Under the pieces are notes generated by a model that was not told where the DNA came from, ran no database searches, and saw only the letters and a list, made by a program, of their open reading frames with translations. Positions 43,475-53,383 of a DNA stretch of 64,000 bases are shown here, in pieces; position 1 is the first letter of the stretch; each line of letters begins with the position of its first letter. This stretch comes from an uncultured bacterium (GTDB lineage: Bacteria; Bacillota_I; Bacilli_A; RFN20; CAG-826): the NCBI GenBank assembly GCA_949293255.1, contig CASFCL010000005.1, forward strand, positions 1 through 64,000, in the 5' to 3' direction. The position numbers and the translations under genes were made by a program.

Positions 43475-43896
43475 TGCCTAGAAAGAAAACCGCTGAAGTA
43501 GTCGAAGAAACAGTAGTTGCTGAAGAAGCAAAACCTGCTAAAAAGACAACTTCAAGAAGAAAAACAAAAGCTAAGGAAGAAGTTAAAGTCGTTACTTCTA
43601 AAGCTACAATTCACGATTTCGATTGTATTATCGAACCAGTTATCACTGAAAAGAGTATGACTGCTTCACAAGAACAAAATAAATTTACCTTCATTGTTAA
43701 AAAAGATAGCAATAAGACTCAAATTAGAAGAGCAATCGAAAGAATTTACAATGTCCACGTTACAGGAATTTCAACTGTTAATGTAAACTCTAAAAAACTC
43801 AGCAGAGGAAGCCGCTACAAAGGTAGCGTCCCTGGATATAAGAAAGCAATCGTCTCATTAAGAGATGGTGAAACAATCAATTTATTCGCTGAGTAA
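43474..43896 (+). CDS. rplW: Ribosomal protein L23 with N-terminal tail
   Basis: Tunnel-exit docking protein for trigger factor and SRP. The core begins near residue 47 (ATIHDFDCIIEPVITEKSM) and ends RDGETINLFAE. The first 45 residues (EETVVAEEAKPAKKTTSRRK) are an added Ala/Glu/Lys/Thr tail; usual L23 is about 95 residues, this one 140. The tail resembles those of L22 and L5 in the same operon. Confidence 0.96.
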   Translation: MPRKKTAEVVEETVVAEEAKPAKKTTSRRKTKAKEEVKVVTSKATIHDFDCIIEPVITEKSMTASQEQNKFTFIVKKDSNKTQIRRAIERIYNVHVTGISTVNVNSKKLSRGSRYKGSVPGYKKAIVSLRDGETINLFAE

Positions 43897-43926
43897 TATT
43901 AATTAACTTATATATAGGAGAAAATT

Positions 43927-44757
43927 ATGCCAGTAAAGACTTATAAACCATACACTCCTTCAAGACGTAAAATGGCAACATTAAGTTTTGAAGAGATTAC
44001 TAAAAAGACTCCTGAAAAAAGTTTACTTGTTACACTTAAGAAAAGTGGAGGTAGAAATAACCAAGGAGTAATTACTACCCGCCATATTGGTGGTGGTAAT
44101 AAAACCAAATATAGAATTATCGATTTCAAGAGAAATAAAGATGGTATTGAAGGAAAAGTTGCTTCCATCGAATACGATCCAAATAGAAACGCACACATTT
44201 GCTTAATCAATTATGCAGATGGTGAAAAGAGATACATTCTCCAACCAAAAGGATTAAAAGTTGGTATGAAAATTATCTCTGGAGATCACGCAGATGTTAT
44301 CGTCGGTAACGCAATGTTACTCGAAAACATTCCAGAAGGTACATTAATTCACAACGTCGAATTATCACCAAAGAAAGGCGGACAACTTTGTAGAAGTGCT
44401 GGTTGTTCAGCTCAAATCCTTGGTAAAGAAGGAAAATATGTTATCGTCAGACTTCAATCTGGTGAAACAAGAAAAATCCTTGGAAAATGTAGAGCTACAA
44501 TCGGTGTTGTAGGAAATGAAGATTACAACCTTGTTAACTTAGGTAAAGCAGGTAAAACAAGATGGCTTGGTGTAAGACCAACAGTTAGAGGTTCCGTCAT
44601 GAACCCAACAGATCACCCACACGGTGGTGGTGAAGGTAAAGCACCAGTCGGTAGAGATGCACCTCGTACTCCATGGGGTAAGAGAGCATTAGGCGTTAAG
44701 ACAAGAAGAAACAAAAAGAACTCAACTAAATTAATTATTAGAAGAGTTAACGGATAA
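43927..44757 (+). CDS. rplB: Ribosomal protein L2
   Basis: 50S protein needed for subunit joining and peptidyl transfer. 276 residues: [39 protein letters not shown], and the near-catalytic block [20 protein letters not shown] with its conserved His. GGAG precedes the start. Confidence 0.98.
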   Translation: MPVKTYKPYTPSRRKMATLSFEEITKKTPEKSLLVTLKKSGGRNNQGVITTRHIGGGNKTKYRIIDFKRNKDGIEGKVASIEYDPNRNAHICLINYADGEKRYILQPKGLKVGMKIISGDHADVIVGNAMLLENIPEGTLIHNVELSPKKGGQLCRSAGCSAQILGKEGKYVIVRLQSGETRKILGKCRATIGVVGNEDYNLVNLGKAGKTRWLGVRPTVRGSVMNPTDHPHGGGEGKAPVGRDAPRTPWGKRALGVKTRRNKKNSTKLIIRRVNG

Positions 44758-44776
44758 TTAGGAGGAAAGGTAAATT

Positions 44777-45082
44777 ATGTCACGTAGTTTAAGCAAAGGA
44801 CCATTCGTTGATGAATCATTAATGAAAAAGGTCGAAGCATTAAATGCCGCTAACAAAAAAGCAGTCATTAAAACTTGGTCACGTAGAAGCACAATCTTCC
44901 CAGAATTCGTTGAACACACATTCGCTGTCTACAACGGCCACACATTTATTACAGTTTATGTTACCGAAGATATGGTCGGTCATAAATTAGGAGAATTCGC
45001 TCCAACTAGAACATTCAAAGGCCATTTCGGAAATAACGCAGAAGATAAGGCAGCAGCAATGAAGGCTGCTGGTAGAAAATAA
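44777..45082 (+). CDS. rpsS: Ribosomal protein S19
   Basis: 30S head protein of 101 residues: [40 protein letters not shown] and [18 protein letters not shown] are canonical. GGAGG precedes ATG. Confidence 0.98.
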   Translation: MSRSLSKGPFVDESLMKKVEALNAANKKAVIKTWSRRSTIFPEFVEHTFAVYNGHTFITVYVTEDMVGHKLGEFAPTRTFKGHFGNNAEDKAAAMKAAGRK

Positions 45083-45094
45083 GGAGGTTAAAAC

Positions 45095-45679
45095 ATGGCA
45101 GATACAGAAAACAAAGTAGTCGAAGCTGAAGTTAAAGAACCAAAAGCTAAGAAAACTACCAAATCAACAAAAACAACCTCCACAAAGAAAGCTGCTACTA
45201 AAAAAGTAGAAGCAACCGAAGAGAAGACTCCAAAAGCTAAGAAAACAACTAAAAAAGCTGCAGCTAAAGAAGTAGTTGAAGAAAAAACTCCAAAAGCTTC
45301 AAAGAAAGCAGCAAAGGTTGAAGAAGTTAAAAAACCAGTTGTTACCGAAGCAAAAGCAAAAGCCTTAACATTAAAGATTACTCCAAGAAAAATTAGACTT
45401 TCTTGTGATCTTGTAAGAGGAAAAGATTGTGACGAAGCACTTGCAATTCTCTTCAATACTCGTCATAAATCCGCTCCAATCGTTGCAAAAGTTATTAAAT
45501 CAGCTATGGCAAATGCAGTTAATAACTTCAATATGAGAGAAGATAGATTATATGTCGCTTCAATCATGGCTAGCGATTCAGTCAAAATGAAAAGATATCT
45601 TCCACGTGCTAAAGGTAGTGCAAGCGGTCTTGTTAAAAGATATAGCAACCTTTATGTCGTAGTTAAGGAAAGAATGTAA
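45095..45679 (+). CDS. rplV: Ribosomal protein L22 with long N-terminal tail
   Basis: Tunnel protein. The L22 core starts near residue 86 (AKALTLKITPRKIRLSCDLV) and ends KRYSNLYVVVKERM. The first 85 residues are low-complexity Lys/Ala/Thr/Glu with internal repeats (EEKTPKAKKTTKK, then EEKTPKASKKAAK). Usual L22 is about 110 residues, this one 194. The tail would extend from the ribosome surface. Its role is unknown. GGAGG precedes ATG. Confidence 0.95.
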   Translation: MADTENKVVEAEVKEPKAKKTTKSTKTTSTKKAATKKVEATEEKTPKAKKTTKKAAAKEVVEEKTPKASKKAAKVEEVKKPVVTEAKAKALTLKITPRKIRLSCDLVRGKDCDEALAILFNTRHKSAPIVAKVIKSAMANAVNNFNMREDRLYVASIMASDSVKMKRYLPRAKGSASGLVKRYSNLYVVVKERM

Positions 45680-45694
45680 GGAGAGTAATTATTT

Positions 45695-46396
45695 ATGGGT
45701 CAAAAAGTTAATCCAGTAGGAATGAGAATTGGCATTACCAAAGATTGGAATTCAAGATGGTTTGCCTCTAAAAAAGAATATGCAACTCTCCTCAACGAAG
45801 ATATTAAAATCAGAGAGTTTGTTGCAAGTAAACTTCCAAAAGATGCTCTTCTTTCACACATTGAAATTGAAAGAAAGAAATCTGACAGAGGTTTCTATGT
45901 AAAAGCATTAGTTTTTGTTGGACGTCCTGGTCTCATCATTGGTGAAAAAGGCGAAGCAATCAAAAACTTACAAAAACAAGTTGCTGACATCCTTCCAAAA
46001 GGAAACAACGTAAAAATCGAAGCAATCGAAGTTAAAAATCAAAACTTAGATGCAAAGATCGTTTCTGAAAAGATTTGTCAACAACTCGAAGCACGTGCAT
46101 CATTCAGAATTGTTCAAAAGAGAGCACTTGCTGACGTTAGAAGAAGCGGCGCTAAAGGTTGTAAAACTGCTGTTAGTGGAAGACTTGCTGGTGCAGATAT
46201 TGCTAGAACCGAAGGTTATAAAGATGGAACAATGGCTATCAATACCTTAAGAAGTGATATCGATTACGCATGTTCAGAAGCTATGACAACCTATGGTAAA
46301 CTTGGTGTCAAAGTTTGGATTTGTAGAGGTGAAAATTCAACCGCTACAAAACCAGTTGCTGCAACTGAAGAAAGAGAAGCTAAGAAAGGAGAATAA
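45695..46396 (+). CDS. rpsC: Ribosomal protein S3
   Basis: 30S head protein at the mRNA entry. 233 residues: GQKVNPVGMRIGITKDWNS, the KH domain with GRPGLIIGEKGEAIKNLQ and RTEGYKDGTMAINTLRSDI are standard. A short Ala/Thr/Glu/Lys tail (KPVAATEEREAKKGE) ends it. GGAG precedes the start. Confidence 0.98.
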   Translation: MGQKVNPVGMRIGITKDWNSRWFASKKEYATLLNEDIKIREFVASKLPKDALLSHIEIERKKSDRGFYVKALVFVGRPGLIIGEKGEAIKNLQKQVADILPKGNNVKIEAIEVKNQNLDAKIVSEKICQQLEARASFRIVQKRALADVRRSGAKGCKTAVSGRLAGADIARTEGYKDGTMAINTLRSDIDYACSEAMTTYGKLGVKVWICRGENSTATKPVAATEEREAKKGE

Positions 46397-46399
46397 ACT

Positions 46400-46819
46400 A
46401 TGTTACAACCAAAAAGAGTTAAATATAGAAGACCTCATATCATCAAATATGAAGGACTTAGTAAAGCTGGTAACGAAGTAAGTTTTGGTGAATATGGTCT
46501 CCAAGCAACTAGCGGAAACTATGTAAGCGATCGTCAAATCGAAGCTTGCCGTATCGTCTTAAGTAGATATACAAAGAAAGGTGGAAAAGTTTGGATTAGA
46601 ATATTCCCTCACCTTGCAAAAACTAAAAAACCTGCTGAAGTCCGTATGGGTAGTGGTAAAGGTTCTCCAGAATATTGGGTAGCAGTCGTCAAAAAGAACA
46701 GAGTTATGTTCGAAGTCGCTGGTATCCCTGAAGAAGACGCCATCCATGCCTTAAAACAAGCAAGTTATAAATTAAACGTTAAAACACGTATTGTTAAAAG
46801 AAATAAGGAGGCTAAATAA
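46400..46819 (+). CDS. rplP: Ribosomal protein L16
   Basis: 50S protein near the A site. 139 residues: [20 protein letters not shown] at the start, [20 protein letters not shown], and [18 protein letters not shown]. Three bases separate it from rpsC, where AAAGGAG gives the ribosome-binding site. Confidence 0.98.
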   Translation: MLQPKRVKYRRPHIIKYEGLSKAGNEVSFGEYGLQATSGNYVSDRQIEACRIVLSRYTKKGGKVWIRIFPHLAKTKKPAEVRMGSGKGSPEYWVAVVKKNRVMFEVAGIPEEDAIHALKQASYKLNVKTRIVKRNKEAK

Positions 46820-46821
46820 AC

Positions 46822-47019
46822 ATGAAGATTAATGATATCAGAGAAAAAACTACTGAAGAATTAAACAGTCAAATTTACTCCTTAAAAGAACAACTCTTCA
46901 ACTTAAGAAGAAAAAAAGCTGTCGGTCAATTAGAAAACTTAAGTGAAATTAAAAGAGTTCGTAAAGACATCGCAAGAATTTATACAGTTCTTAAAGAAAG
47001 AGAACTTGGAGTTAAATAA
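46822..47019 (+). CDS. rpmC: Ribosomal protein L29
   Basis: A 65-residue two-helix 50S protein at the tunnel exit. INDIREKTTEELNSQIYSLK and LFNLRRKKAVGQLENLSEIK are typical. GGAGG precedes the start; 12 bases to rpsQ. Confidence 0.97.
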   Translation: MKINDIREKTTEELNSQIYSLKEQLFNLRRKKAVGQLENLSEIKRVRKDIARIYTVLKERELGVK

Positions 47020-47031
47020 GGAGCTTAAGTT

Positions 47032-47361
47032 ATGAACCAAAAGAAAAGAATTCAAGGTGTTGTTGTTTCAAATAAAGGTGACAAGACCATCACAGTTAAA
47101 GTTGAAACTTATGTCAAACACCCAATTTATAAGAAAAGAGTTAAATCAAGTCATAAATTCCGTGCTCATGATGAATTAAATTCATGTAAAGTTGGTGATA
47201 TCGTCACCATCGAAGAATGTAGACCACTCTCAGCAACAAAGAGATTTAAATTAATCTCAATTGATAAGAAAGCTCTTGAATCAGTTAGAGTCGCTGAAGA
47301 AAAAATGGTCCAAGAATTACTTCACGAAGAAGAAGCTAACGAAGTAGAGGAGGCCAAGTAA
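47032..47361 (+). CDS. rpsQ: Ribosomal protein S17
   Basis: 30S protein. [40 protein letters not shown] and [15 protein letters not shown] are the standard core of about 83 residues. A Glu-rich tail of about 25 residues ([20 protein letters not shown]) is added. The next start is 2 bases on. Confidence 0.97.
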   Translation: MNQKKRIQGVVVSNKGDKTITVKVETYVKHPIYKKRVKSSHKFRAHDELNSCKVGDIVTIEECRPLSATKRFKLISIDKKALESVRVAEEKMVQELLHEEEANEVEEAK

Positions 47362-47362
47362 T

Positions 47363-47737
47363 ATGATCCAAACAGAAACAAATTTAGTTGTTGCAGATAA
47401 CTCTGGTGCTCGTAAAGTTAGAGTCTTCAGAATTTATGGTGGTAGCCATAGAAAAAGCTGTAGCGTTGGCGATATCGTCTTATGTGCAGTTAAAGATGCT
47501 ACTCCAAATGCAAAAGTTAAAAAATCAGATGTCGTTAAGGCAGTAATCGTTAGAACTAGCTATCCAATTCAAAGAAAAGATGGTTCTTCAATTAGATTCG
47601 ATGATAATGCATGTGTCATTATTACTGATGATAAGCAACCAGTAGGAACCCGTGTCTTTGGACCAGTCGCTAGAGAATTACGTGAAAAGGGAGAAGGCTT
47701 CATGAAGATCGTCTCTCTTGCCACTGAAGTTTTATAA
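47363..47737 (+). CDS. rplN: Ribosomal protein L14
   Basis: 50S interface protein of 124 residues: [19 protein letters not shown] at the start, [20 protein letters not shown] and [23 protein letters not shown] [25 protein letters not shown] precedes the start. Confidence 0.98.
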   Translation: MIQTETNLVVADNSGARKVRVFRIYGGSHRKSCSVGDIVLCAVKDATPNAKVKKSDVVKAVIVRTSYPIQRKDGSSIRFDDNACVIITDDKQPVGTRVFGPVARELREKGEGFMKIVSLATEVL

Positions 47738-47750
47738 GGAGGTACTAAAG

Positions 47751-48062
47751 ATGAAATTAAGAAGAGGTGATAAAGTTATTGTCGTATCTGGTAAAGATAA
47801 AGGCAAAACCGGTATCGTTCAAAAAGTACTTCCACAAGAGGATAAAGTTGTTGTTGAAGGTATCAATGTTCGTAAAAAACATCAAAAACCAACTCAAGGA
47901 AATCCTCAAGGCGCTATCAATGAAATCTATGCTCCAATCTATGCTTGTAAAGTTGCTTTCTATGATGAAAAAACTAAAAAAGCTGTCAAAGTTGGTTATA
48001 AATTAGATAAAGATGGCAATAAAGTAAGAGTCAACAAAAAGACTAATAAGGAAATTAAATAG
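47751..48062 (+). CDS. rplX: Ribosomal protein L24
   Basis: 50S assembly initiator. 103 residues from [20 protein letters not shown] (KOW motif) through [23 protein letters not shown] 47751 has GGAGG 8 bases ahead; the longer frame lies in rplN. It ends in a Lys/Asn-rich tail. Confidence 0.97.
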   Translation: MKLRRGDKVIVVSGKDKGKTGIVQKVLPQEDKVVVEGINVRKKHQKPTQGNPQGAINEIYAPIYACKVAFYDEKTKKAVKVGYKLDKDGNKVRVNKKTNKEIK

Positions 48063-48073
48063 GAGGTAGAAAC

Positions 48074-48715
48074 ATGGCAGAAGCAAAGAAAACTACAAAG
48101 AAAACAGTCAAAGCTGAAGAAAAAGTAGAAGCAAAAGAAACTACCTCAAAAGGTGGCAACTTAAAACCAGCATACACCACAAGACTTCAAGAAAGATTCA
48201 ATTCAGAAATCAAAGAAACTTTAATGAAGAAATTTGAATACAAATCAATCATGCAAGTACCTCATCTTGATAAGATCGTTGTCAACATTGGTGTTGGTGA
48301 TGCTACTCAAGATAAAAAGAGAATTGAAGAAGCTGTCGAAGAACTTGGTCTTATCACTGGTCAAAAACCAATTATCACCAAGGCTAAAAAATCAATTGCT
48401 ACCTTCAAATTAAGAGAAGGAGAACCAATCGGTTGTAAAGTTACCCTTCGTGGAATAAGAATGTACGAATTCTTCGACAAATTAGTTTCCATTTCACTTC
48501 CACGTGTTAGAGATTTTAGAGGTGTTTCTAAAAACTCATTCGATGGAAGAGGTAACTACACACTTGGTATCAAAGAACAATTAATCTTCCCTGAAATTGA
48601 TTACGATAAAGTAAACAAAGTCAGAGGTATGGATATTGTTATCGTTACAACAGCAAAAAGCGATGAAGAAGCATTTGCTTTACTTAAAGAGCTCGGAATG
48701 CCTTTTAGTAGATAA
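48074..48715 (+). CDS. rplE: Ribosomal protein L5 with N-terminal tail
   Basis: Binds 5S rRNA. The core starts near residue 34 ([20 protein letters not shown]) and includes [19 protein letters not shown] and [20 protein letters not shown]. The first 32 residues are low-complexity Lys/Thr/Glu/Ala ([20 protein letters not shown]). Usual L5 is about 180 residues, this one 213. GGAGG precedes ATG. Confidence 0.97.
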   Translation: MAEAKKTTKKTVKAEEKVEAKETTSKGGNLKPAYTTRLQERFNSEIKETLMKKFEYKSIMQVPHLDKIVVNIGVGDATQDKKRIEEAVEELGLITGQKPIITKAKKSIATFKLREGEPIGCKVTLRGIRMYEFFDKLVSISLPRVRDFRGVSKNSFDGRGNYTLGIKEQLIFPEIDYDKVNKVRGMDIVIVTTAKSDEEAFALLKELGMPFSR

Positions 48716-48733
48716 TAGGAGGGATTGAAAGAT

Positions 48734-48919
48734 ATGGCAAAAACTAGTTTAAAGGTCAAACAATCAAGACCTCAAAAATTCAAAGTTAGAGAGTATACAC
48801 GTTGCAAAAGATGTGGAAGACCTCATAGTGTCTATTCAAAGTTCGGGCTTTGCAGAATCTGCCTTCGTGAACTCGCATACAAAGGCGAGATCCCAGGCTT
48901 AAAGAAATCATCATGGTAA
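48734..48919 (+). CDS. rpsN: Ribosomal protein S14, zinc type (S14Z)
   Basis: A 61-residue 30S head protein. Two zinc pairs are visible in [20 protein letters not shown], marking the zinc-dependent short form. ATG 48734 follows GGAGG at 12 bases; a frame three codons longer has no better start. It ends KKSSW as usual. Confidence 0.97.
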   Translation: MAKTSLKVKQSRPQKFKVREYTRCKRCGRPHSVYSKFGLCRICLRELAYKGEIPGLKKSSW

Positions 48920-48937
48920 TAAAGGGAGGAAATAACT

Positions 48938-49336
48938 ATGCATCAAGATCCAATTGCAGATATGCTTACACGCATTAGAAATGCAAACGCATTACATCAC
49001 GAAAAAGTTAGCCTTCCTTCAAGCAAAATTAAGGTAGGAATCGCTAATATCTTACTTAAAGAAGGTTTCATTTCTAACTACAATGAATCCAAAGATAAAA
49101 CTGGTAAGAAAACATTAGAAATTACCTTAAAATATGGTCCAAAAGGTGAAAAGGTTATCTCTGGTTTAAAAAGAATTTCAAAACCAGGTTTAAGAGTTAC
49201 TTGCGATAGCAAAAACATCCCAACAGTTTTAAAAGGATTAGGTATCGCAATTATCTCAACATCAAAAGGCTTATTAACAGATAAAGAAGCACGTCAACTT
49301 AACGTTGGTGGCGAAGTCATCTGTTATGTATATTAA
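48938..49336 (+). CDS. rpsH: Ribosomal protein S8
   Basis: 30S protein of 132 residues. [20 protein letters not shown] at the start, [19 protein letters not shown] and [20 protein letters not shown] near the end are standard. GGGAGG precedes ATG. In many bacteria it represses the spc genes by binding L5 mRNA. Confidence 0.98.
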   Translation: MHQDPIADMLTRIRNANALHHEKVSLPSSKIKVGIANILLKEGFISNYNESKDKTGKKTLEITLKYGPKGEKVISGLKRISKPGLRVTCDSKNIPTVLKGLGIAIISTSKGLLTDKEARQLNVGGEVICYVY

Positions 49337-49348
49337 GGAGGATAAATT

Positions 49349-49912
49349 ATGTCACGTATTGGTAATAAATTAATTCCTCTTGAAGAAGGCGTTACAGTTA
49401 CAGTTAATGGTGATGTTGTCACAATTAAAGGTGCTAAAGGTGAAGATATAGTCAAATTCAATCCTGATCTCATCAGTGTCGAAGTTAAAGACAACAACAT
49501 TCATGTAACTAGAGCAAATGACGAAAAAGCAACTAAACAAATGCATGGAACAATTAGAGCTTTAATTAATAATGCAGTTCATGGTTGCCATAAAGAATTC
49601 GTCAAAATCTTAGATATCATCGGTATTGGTTACCGTGCAGAAATCAAGGGTAGAGATGTCGTATTAAATGTTGGATATTCACATCCAGTTACAATCTCAC
49701 CACTTGAAGGCGTTGAAGTTAAAGTATTTGATGCCAAAATCAAAGAAGTCAACTGCTCAATTGAAGTTAGAGGTATCGACAAATTCAAAGTTGGTCAAAC
49801 AGCTGCTTTAATTAGAGAAGTTAGACCACCAGAACCATACAAAGGTAAAGGTATCAAATATAGAGATGAACACATACTTCGTAAAGAAGGTAAACGTGCA
49901 GGTAAGAAATAA
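49349..49912 (+). CDS. rplF: Ribosomal protein L6
   Basis: 50S stalk-base protein of 187 residues: SRIGNKLIPLEEGVTVTVNG, GTIRALINNAVHGCHKEF and the final EPYKGKGIKYRDEHILRKEG, which is the typical C-terminal signature. GGAGG precedes the start. Confidence 0.98.
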   Translation: MSRIGNKLIPLEEGVTVTVNGDVVTIKGAKGEDIVKFNPDLISVEVKDNNIHVTRANDEKATKQMHGTIRALINNAVHGCHKEFVKILDIIGIGYRAEIKGRDVVLNVGYSHPVTISPLEGVEVKVFDAKIKEVNCSIEVRGIDKFKVGQTAALIREVRPPEPYKGKGIKYRDEHILRKEGKRAGKK

Positions 49913-49922
49913 GGAGTAGCTT

Positions 49923-50279
49923 ATGATTAATCAAGTTAGTAAAAATACTGTTAGAGTTAGAAAACATAAAAGAGTAAGAGCTAAGATTAGTGGTACAGCT
50001 ACCTGCCCACGTCTTTGTGTCTTCAGAAGTAATAAAAATATTGAAGTTCAAGCTATTGATGATGTAAAAGGTGTTACCCTTTGCTCATCAAGCAGTGAAC
50101 AACTTCATTTAGAAAGAGGCAACAATATTGAAGCAGCTACAAAAGTTGGTGAAGATATTGCTAAAAAATGCCTTGCTATGAATATTGAAACTGTCGTATT
50201 TGATCGTGCTGGATATATCTATCACGGCCGTGTCGCTGCTGTTGCTGATGCAGCAAGAAAAGCAGGCTTAAAGTTCTAG
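49923..50279 (+). CDS. rplR: Ribosomal protein L18
   Basis: 5S rRNA-binding 50S protein of 118 residues. [36 protein letters not shown] and the ending [20 protein letters not shown] with KAGLKF are standard. GGAG lies just ahead. Confidence 0.98.
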   Translation: MINQVSKNTVRVRKHKRVRAKISGTATCPRLCVFRSNKNIEVQAIDDVKGVTLCSSSSEQLHLERGNNIEAATKVGEDIAKKCLAMNIETVVFDRAGYIYHGRVAAVADAARKAGLKF

Positions 50280-50289
50280 GAGTAATTTT

Positions 50290-50913
50290 ATGGAAGAAAA
50301 TAAAGTACAAGCAACAGTTGAAGAAACAGCAAATACTGCTTCTCAAGAAAATAAACCTGAAGGAAATAGACCTGCTAGACCACAAAGAGGTCAAAGAGGT
50401 AGAAGACAAGGACACGCTCAAAGAAGAGAAGTTGTCAAAGAATACGAAGAAAAAGTCGTTAGAATTAACCGTGTTACCAAGGTTGTTAAAGGTGGTAAGA
50501 GAATGAAATTCTCAGCCCTTGTCGTCATTGGTAATTCAAAAGGAAAATACGGCTTTGGAACAGGAAAAAGTGGCGAAGTCCCAGATGCAATCAAAAAAGC
50601 AGTCGAACAAGCTAAGAGAAATATCAACACTGTCGTCCTTGTAAAAGGAAACACAATTTCTCACGAAGTAGTCGGCAACTTCGGAGCAACAAAGGTTTTC
50701 TTAAAACCAGCTCCAGAAGGTACTGGAATCATTGCTGGTGGTGCTGTTAGAGCTATTATTGAACTTGCAGGTATTCAAAATGTTTACTCAAAAGTTTATG
50801 GTAGCAGAACCCCAATCAATGTTATTAGAGCAACATATGCTGCTTTAAGTAGCCTCAAAGATTTCCGTAGTGTCGAAACCTTAAGAAAAGGAGGTAATGA
50901 AGATGTTAAATAA
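50290..50913 (+). CDS. rpsE: Ribosomal protein S5 with N-terminal tail
   Basis: 30S protein guarding decoding accuracy. The core begins near residue 50 ([20 protein letters not shown]) with [20 protein letters not shown] and [20 protein letters not shown]. The first 48 residues are Glu/Asn/Pro/Arg-rich ([20 protein letters not shown]), partly RG-repeat, unlike the Lys/Thr tails of L5, L22 and L23. Its end overlaps rplO by about 11 bases; rpmD, normally between them, is missing. Confidence 0.97.
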   Translation: MEENKVQATVEETANTASQENKPEGNRPARPQRGQRGRRQGHAQRREVVKEYEEKVVRINRVTKVVKGGKRMKFSALVVIGNSKGKYGFGTGKSGEVPDAIKKAVEQAKRNINTVVLVKGNTISHEVVGNFGATKVFLKPAPEGTGIIAGGAVRAIIELAGIQNVYSKVYGSRTPINVIRATYAALSSLKDFRSVETLRKGGNEDVK

Positions 50914-51343
50914 TCTTAAACCTACTGAAGGATCAAGAAAATCAAAAATCAGACGCTGCAGAGGTCTCGGTAGCGGTCTTGGAAAAAACGGTGGTTCAGG
51001 AAATAAAGGTCAAAATTCAAGAACTGGCGGCGGTGTCCGTTTAGGATTTGAAGGTGGACAACTTCCTTTATACCGTAGACTTCCAAAAAGAGGTTTCAAA
51101 AACATTAACCATTTAACATATGCTACAGTTAACGTTGGCGATTTAAATTGCTTCGAAGATGGTAGCGTAGTAACAATGACCCTCTTAAAAGATCATGGAT
51201 TAATTAAGAAAGAATTTGATGGTTTAAAAGTTCTTGGACAAGGTAAACTTGAAAAGAAACTTACAATTAAGGCTAACAAATTCTCAGCAAGTGCACTTGA
51301 AAGTATAAAAACTGCAGGTTCTACTGCTGAAGTAGTTGAATAA
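50903..51343 (+). CDS. rplO: Ribosomal protein L15
   Basis: 50S protein of 146 residues. [40 protein letters not shown] and [20 protein letters not shown] are standard. ATG 50903 lies 8 bases after AAAGGAGG, better than the ATG at 50897. The start lies inside rpsE. Confidence 0.98.
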   Translation: MLNNLKPTEGSRKSKIRRCRGLGSGLGKNGGSGNKGQNSRTGGGVRLGFEGGQLPLYRRLPKRGFKNINHLTYATVNVGDLNCFEDGSVVTMTLLKDHGLIKKEFDGLKVLGQGKLEKKLTIKANKFSASALESIKTAGSTAEVVE

Positions 51344-51380
51344 TTTCTTATTTAGTTTAAAATTTTAAAGGGCCTTTCAG

Positions 51381-52724
51381 ATGAAGAAATTTATTAAGAT
51401 TTTTAAGAATAAAGAAGTCGTCAATCGTATATTCTTTACGATTATGATTTTGTTTGTCTTTAGAATTGGTTGTTCAATTACAGTTCCAGGTATCGACGCA
51501 AGTGGATTAACTGATGAACTTAATGGAAACAATCTTCTAAGTTTGATGAATCTTCTAGGTGGAGGTGCTCTTCAAAACTTCTCCGTATTTGCACTAGGTG
51601 TTTCACCTTACATTACATCTCAAATTATTATTCAATTGTTATCGATGGATGTTCTTCCGGCATTAACTGAGCTCAACCGTCAAGGACAATATGGAAGAAA
51701 GAAAATTGAGATGGCAACACGTTATTTGACTCTTATGCTTGCAGCAGTTCAAGCATACGGAATCATTCAAACTGCACTTGGTGTTGATTGGATTGCGTTC
51801 ACATTAGAAGAGAATTTCCTTAGTTATGCATATATTGTTACCGTTATGGTAGCAGGAGCAATGCTTGTTATGTGGCTAGGAGATCAAATTACTTCCAAGG
51901 GTATTGGAAATGGTATCTCAGTTATCATTTTTGCTGGTATTGTCTGTTCATTACCATCTCAAATGTATCAAGCCTTCTCAACTTGGGTAGTAGCAAACTT
52001 TGGACATGGTTCATATGAAACAACAAAAGGTGTCTTTGAATTTATCTTATATGTTGCTTCATACATATTAGTAATTGCCTTCGTCGTTTTCTTAGAATTA
52101 TCTAGAAGAAAGATTCCTGTACAACACGCAACTCGTACTGGAAATAACGAAAAGCTTGCTAAAGCAAGCTTCTTGCCAATTAAAATCAACTCAGCTGGTG
52201 TCATTCCTGTCATCTTCGCAAGTTCGATTTTAATGGCTCCAAGCGTCATCGCTTCGTTTATTTCTTCAGAATCAGTTAACGCTGAATGGTTAAACATTTT
52301 CAATTATACAACCCTTTATAATACCAACGGTGTTGGTGTTCCTTGGGGTTTGATGATTTATATTACATTGATATTTGCATTCACATTCTTCTATGCAAAT
52401 CTTCAAATCAATCCTGCAAGACTTGCCGAACAATTCCAAAAGAACGGCAGTTACATACCTGGAATTAGACCTGGTGTTGAAACTGAAAAATATGTTCGTA
52501 AGGTCTTAAATAGGATTACGTTTGTTGGAGCTTGTGCACTTTCATTTATCGCAGCACTTCCTCCAATCCTTACTATGTCAATTCCTGATTTCCAAGCAAA
52601 TGGATCATTAGCATTAGGAGGAACCGGACTTATTATCGTTGTCGGTGTCGCTCTTGAGCTTAATAATCAAATTGAAGGACTTATTGCAGGAAAGAGCTAC
52701 GATGAAGTTATCGGAGGGATGTAG
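51381..52724 (+). CDS. secY: Protein translocase subunit SecY
   Basis: Channel of the Sec translocon. 447 residues, ten membrane segments. VVNRIFFTIMILFVFRIGCS near the N-terminus, GGGALQNFSVFALGVSPYIT (plug), GNGISVIIFAGIVCSLP and GSYIPGIRPGVETEKYVRKV are family marks. The ribosome-binding site AAAGGG is modest. It precedes adk and map as in Bacillus. Confidence 0.98.
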   Translation: MKKFIKIFKNKEVVNRIFFTIMILFVFRIGCSITVPGIDASGLTDELNGNNLLSLMNLLGGGALQNFSVFALGVSPYITSQIIIQLLSMDVLPALTELNRQGQYGRKKIEMATRYLTLMLAAVQAYGIIQTALGVDWIAFTLEENFLSYAYIVTVMVAGAMLVMWLGDQITSKGIGNGISVIIFAGIVCSLPSQMYQAFSTWVVANFGHGSYETTKGVFEFILYVASYILVIAFVVFLELSRRKIPVQHATRTGNNEKLAKASFLPIKINSAGVIPVIFASSILMAPSVIASFISSESVNAEWLNIFNYTTLYNTNGVGVPWGLMIYITLIFAFTFFYANLQINPARLAEQFQKNGSYIPGIRPGVETEKYVRKVLNRITFVGACALSFIAALPPILTMSIPDFQANGSLALGGTGLIIVVGVALELNNQIEGLIAGKSYDEVIGGM

Positions 52725-52726
52725 AA

Positions 52727-53374
52727 ATGTTAAATATTATATTAATGGGACCTCCTGGTGCAGGAAAAGGTACCAACGCCAAAAGAATTTCTGCTTCTTA
52801 TAAATTACCACATATTTCAACAGGAGATATGTTTAGAGAAGCAATTAAAAATCAAACAGAACTTGGTATGCTTGCTAAATCTTATATGGATAAAGGTTTA
52901 CTTGTTCCAGATGAAGTTACAATCGGTCTTGTTAAAGAAAGACTTGCTAAAGATGATTGTAAAGTAGGATTCCTTCTTGATGGATTCCCACGTACAATCC
53001 CTCAAGCAGAAGCCTTAACAAAAATCGGTGAGGAATTAGCTAGACCAATCACCCACGTATTAAATATCGTCGTACCAGAAAGCGTACTTGTCGATAGAAT
53101 ATGTGGTAGAAGAGTTTGTAAAACTTGTGGTGCTCCATATCATGTTACAAATCTTAAACCAAAAGTTGATGGAATTTGTGATTTATGTGGTGGTAACTTG
53201 GTTCAAAGAGCTGATGATAATGAAGAGACCTTAAAATCTCGTTTAAATGAATATCATCATCAAACTGAACCATTAATCAAATACTATTCTAACTTCAATT
53301 TAGTTCACGATTTAGATGGAACTAAATCATTAGATAGTATTAGCGAAGATATTAAGTCAATTTTAGGGGAGTAG
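52727..53374 (+). CDS. adk: Adenylate kinase
   Basis: Interconverts ATP, AMP and ADP. 215 residues: P-loop GPPGAGKGTNAKRI at 8-21, AMP site STGDMFREAI, FLLDGFPRT, and a lid with a Cys4 zinc site (CKTCGAPYH, then CDLCGG), as in Gram-positive enzymes. It starts 2 bases after secY. Confidence 0.98.
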   Translation: MLNIILMGPPGAGKGTNAKRISASYKLPHISTGDMFREAIKNQTELGMLAKSYMDKGLLVPDEVTIGLVKERLAKDDCKVGFLLDGFPRTIPQAEALTKIGEELARPITHVLNIVVPESVLVDRICGRRVCKTCGAPYHVTNLKPKVDGICDLCGGNLVQRADDNEETLKSRLNEYHHQTEPLIKYYSNFNLVHDLDGTKSLDSISEDIKSILGE

Positions 53375-53383
53375 AATTTATTA

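Noticed and set aside
45088-45456. 122-residue minus-strand frame opposite the L22 tail
   Set aside because: It is the mirror of the Lys/Ala/Thr repeats and gives a Phe/Ser/Val-rich low-complexity product.
50886-50902. ATG 50897 as the rplO start
   Set aside because: It is 2 bases from AAAGGAGG, too close; ATG 50903 at 8 bases fits.
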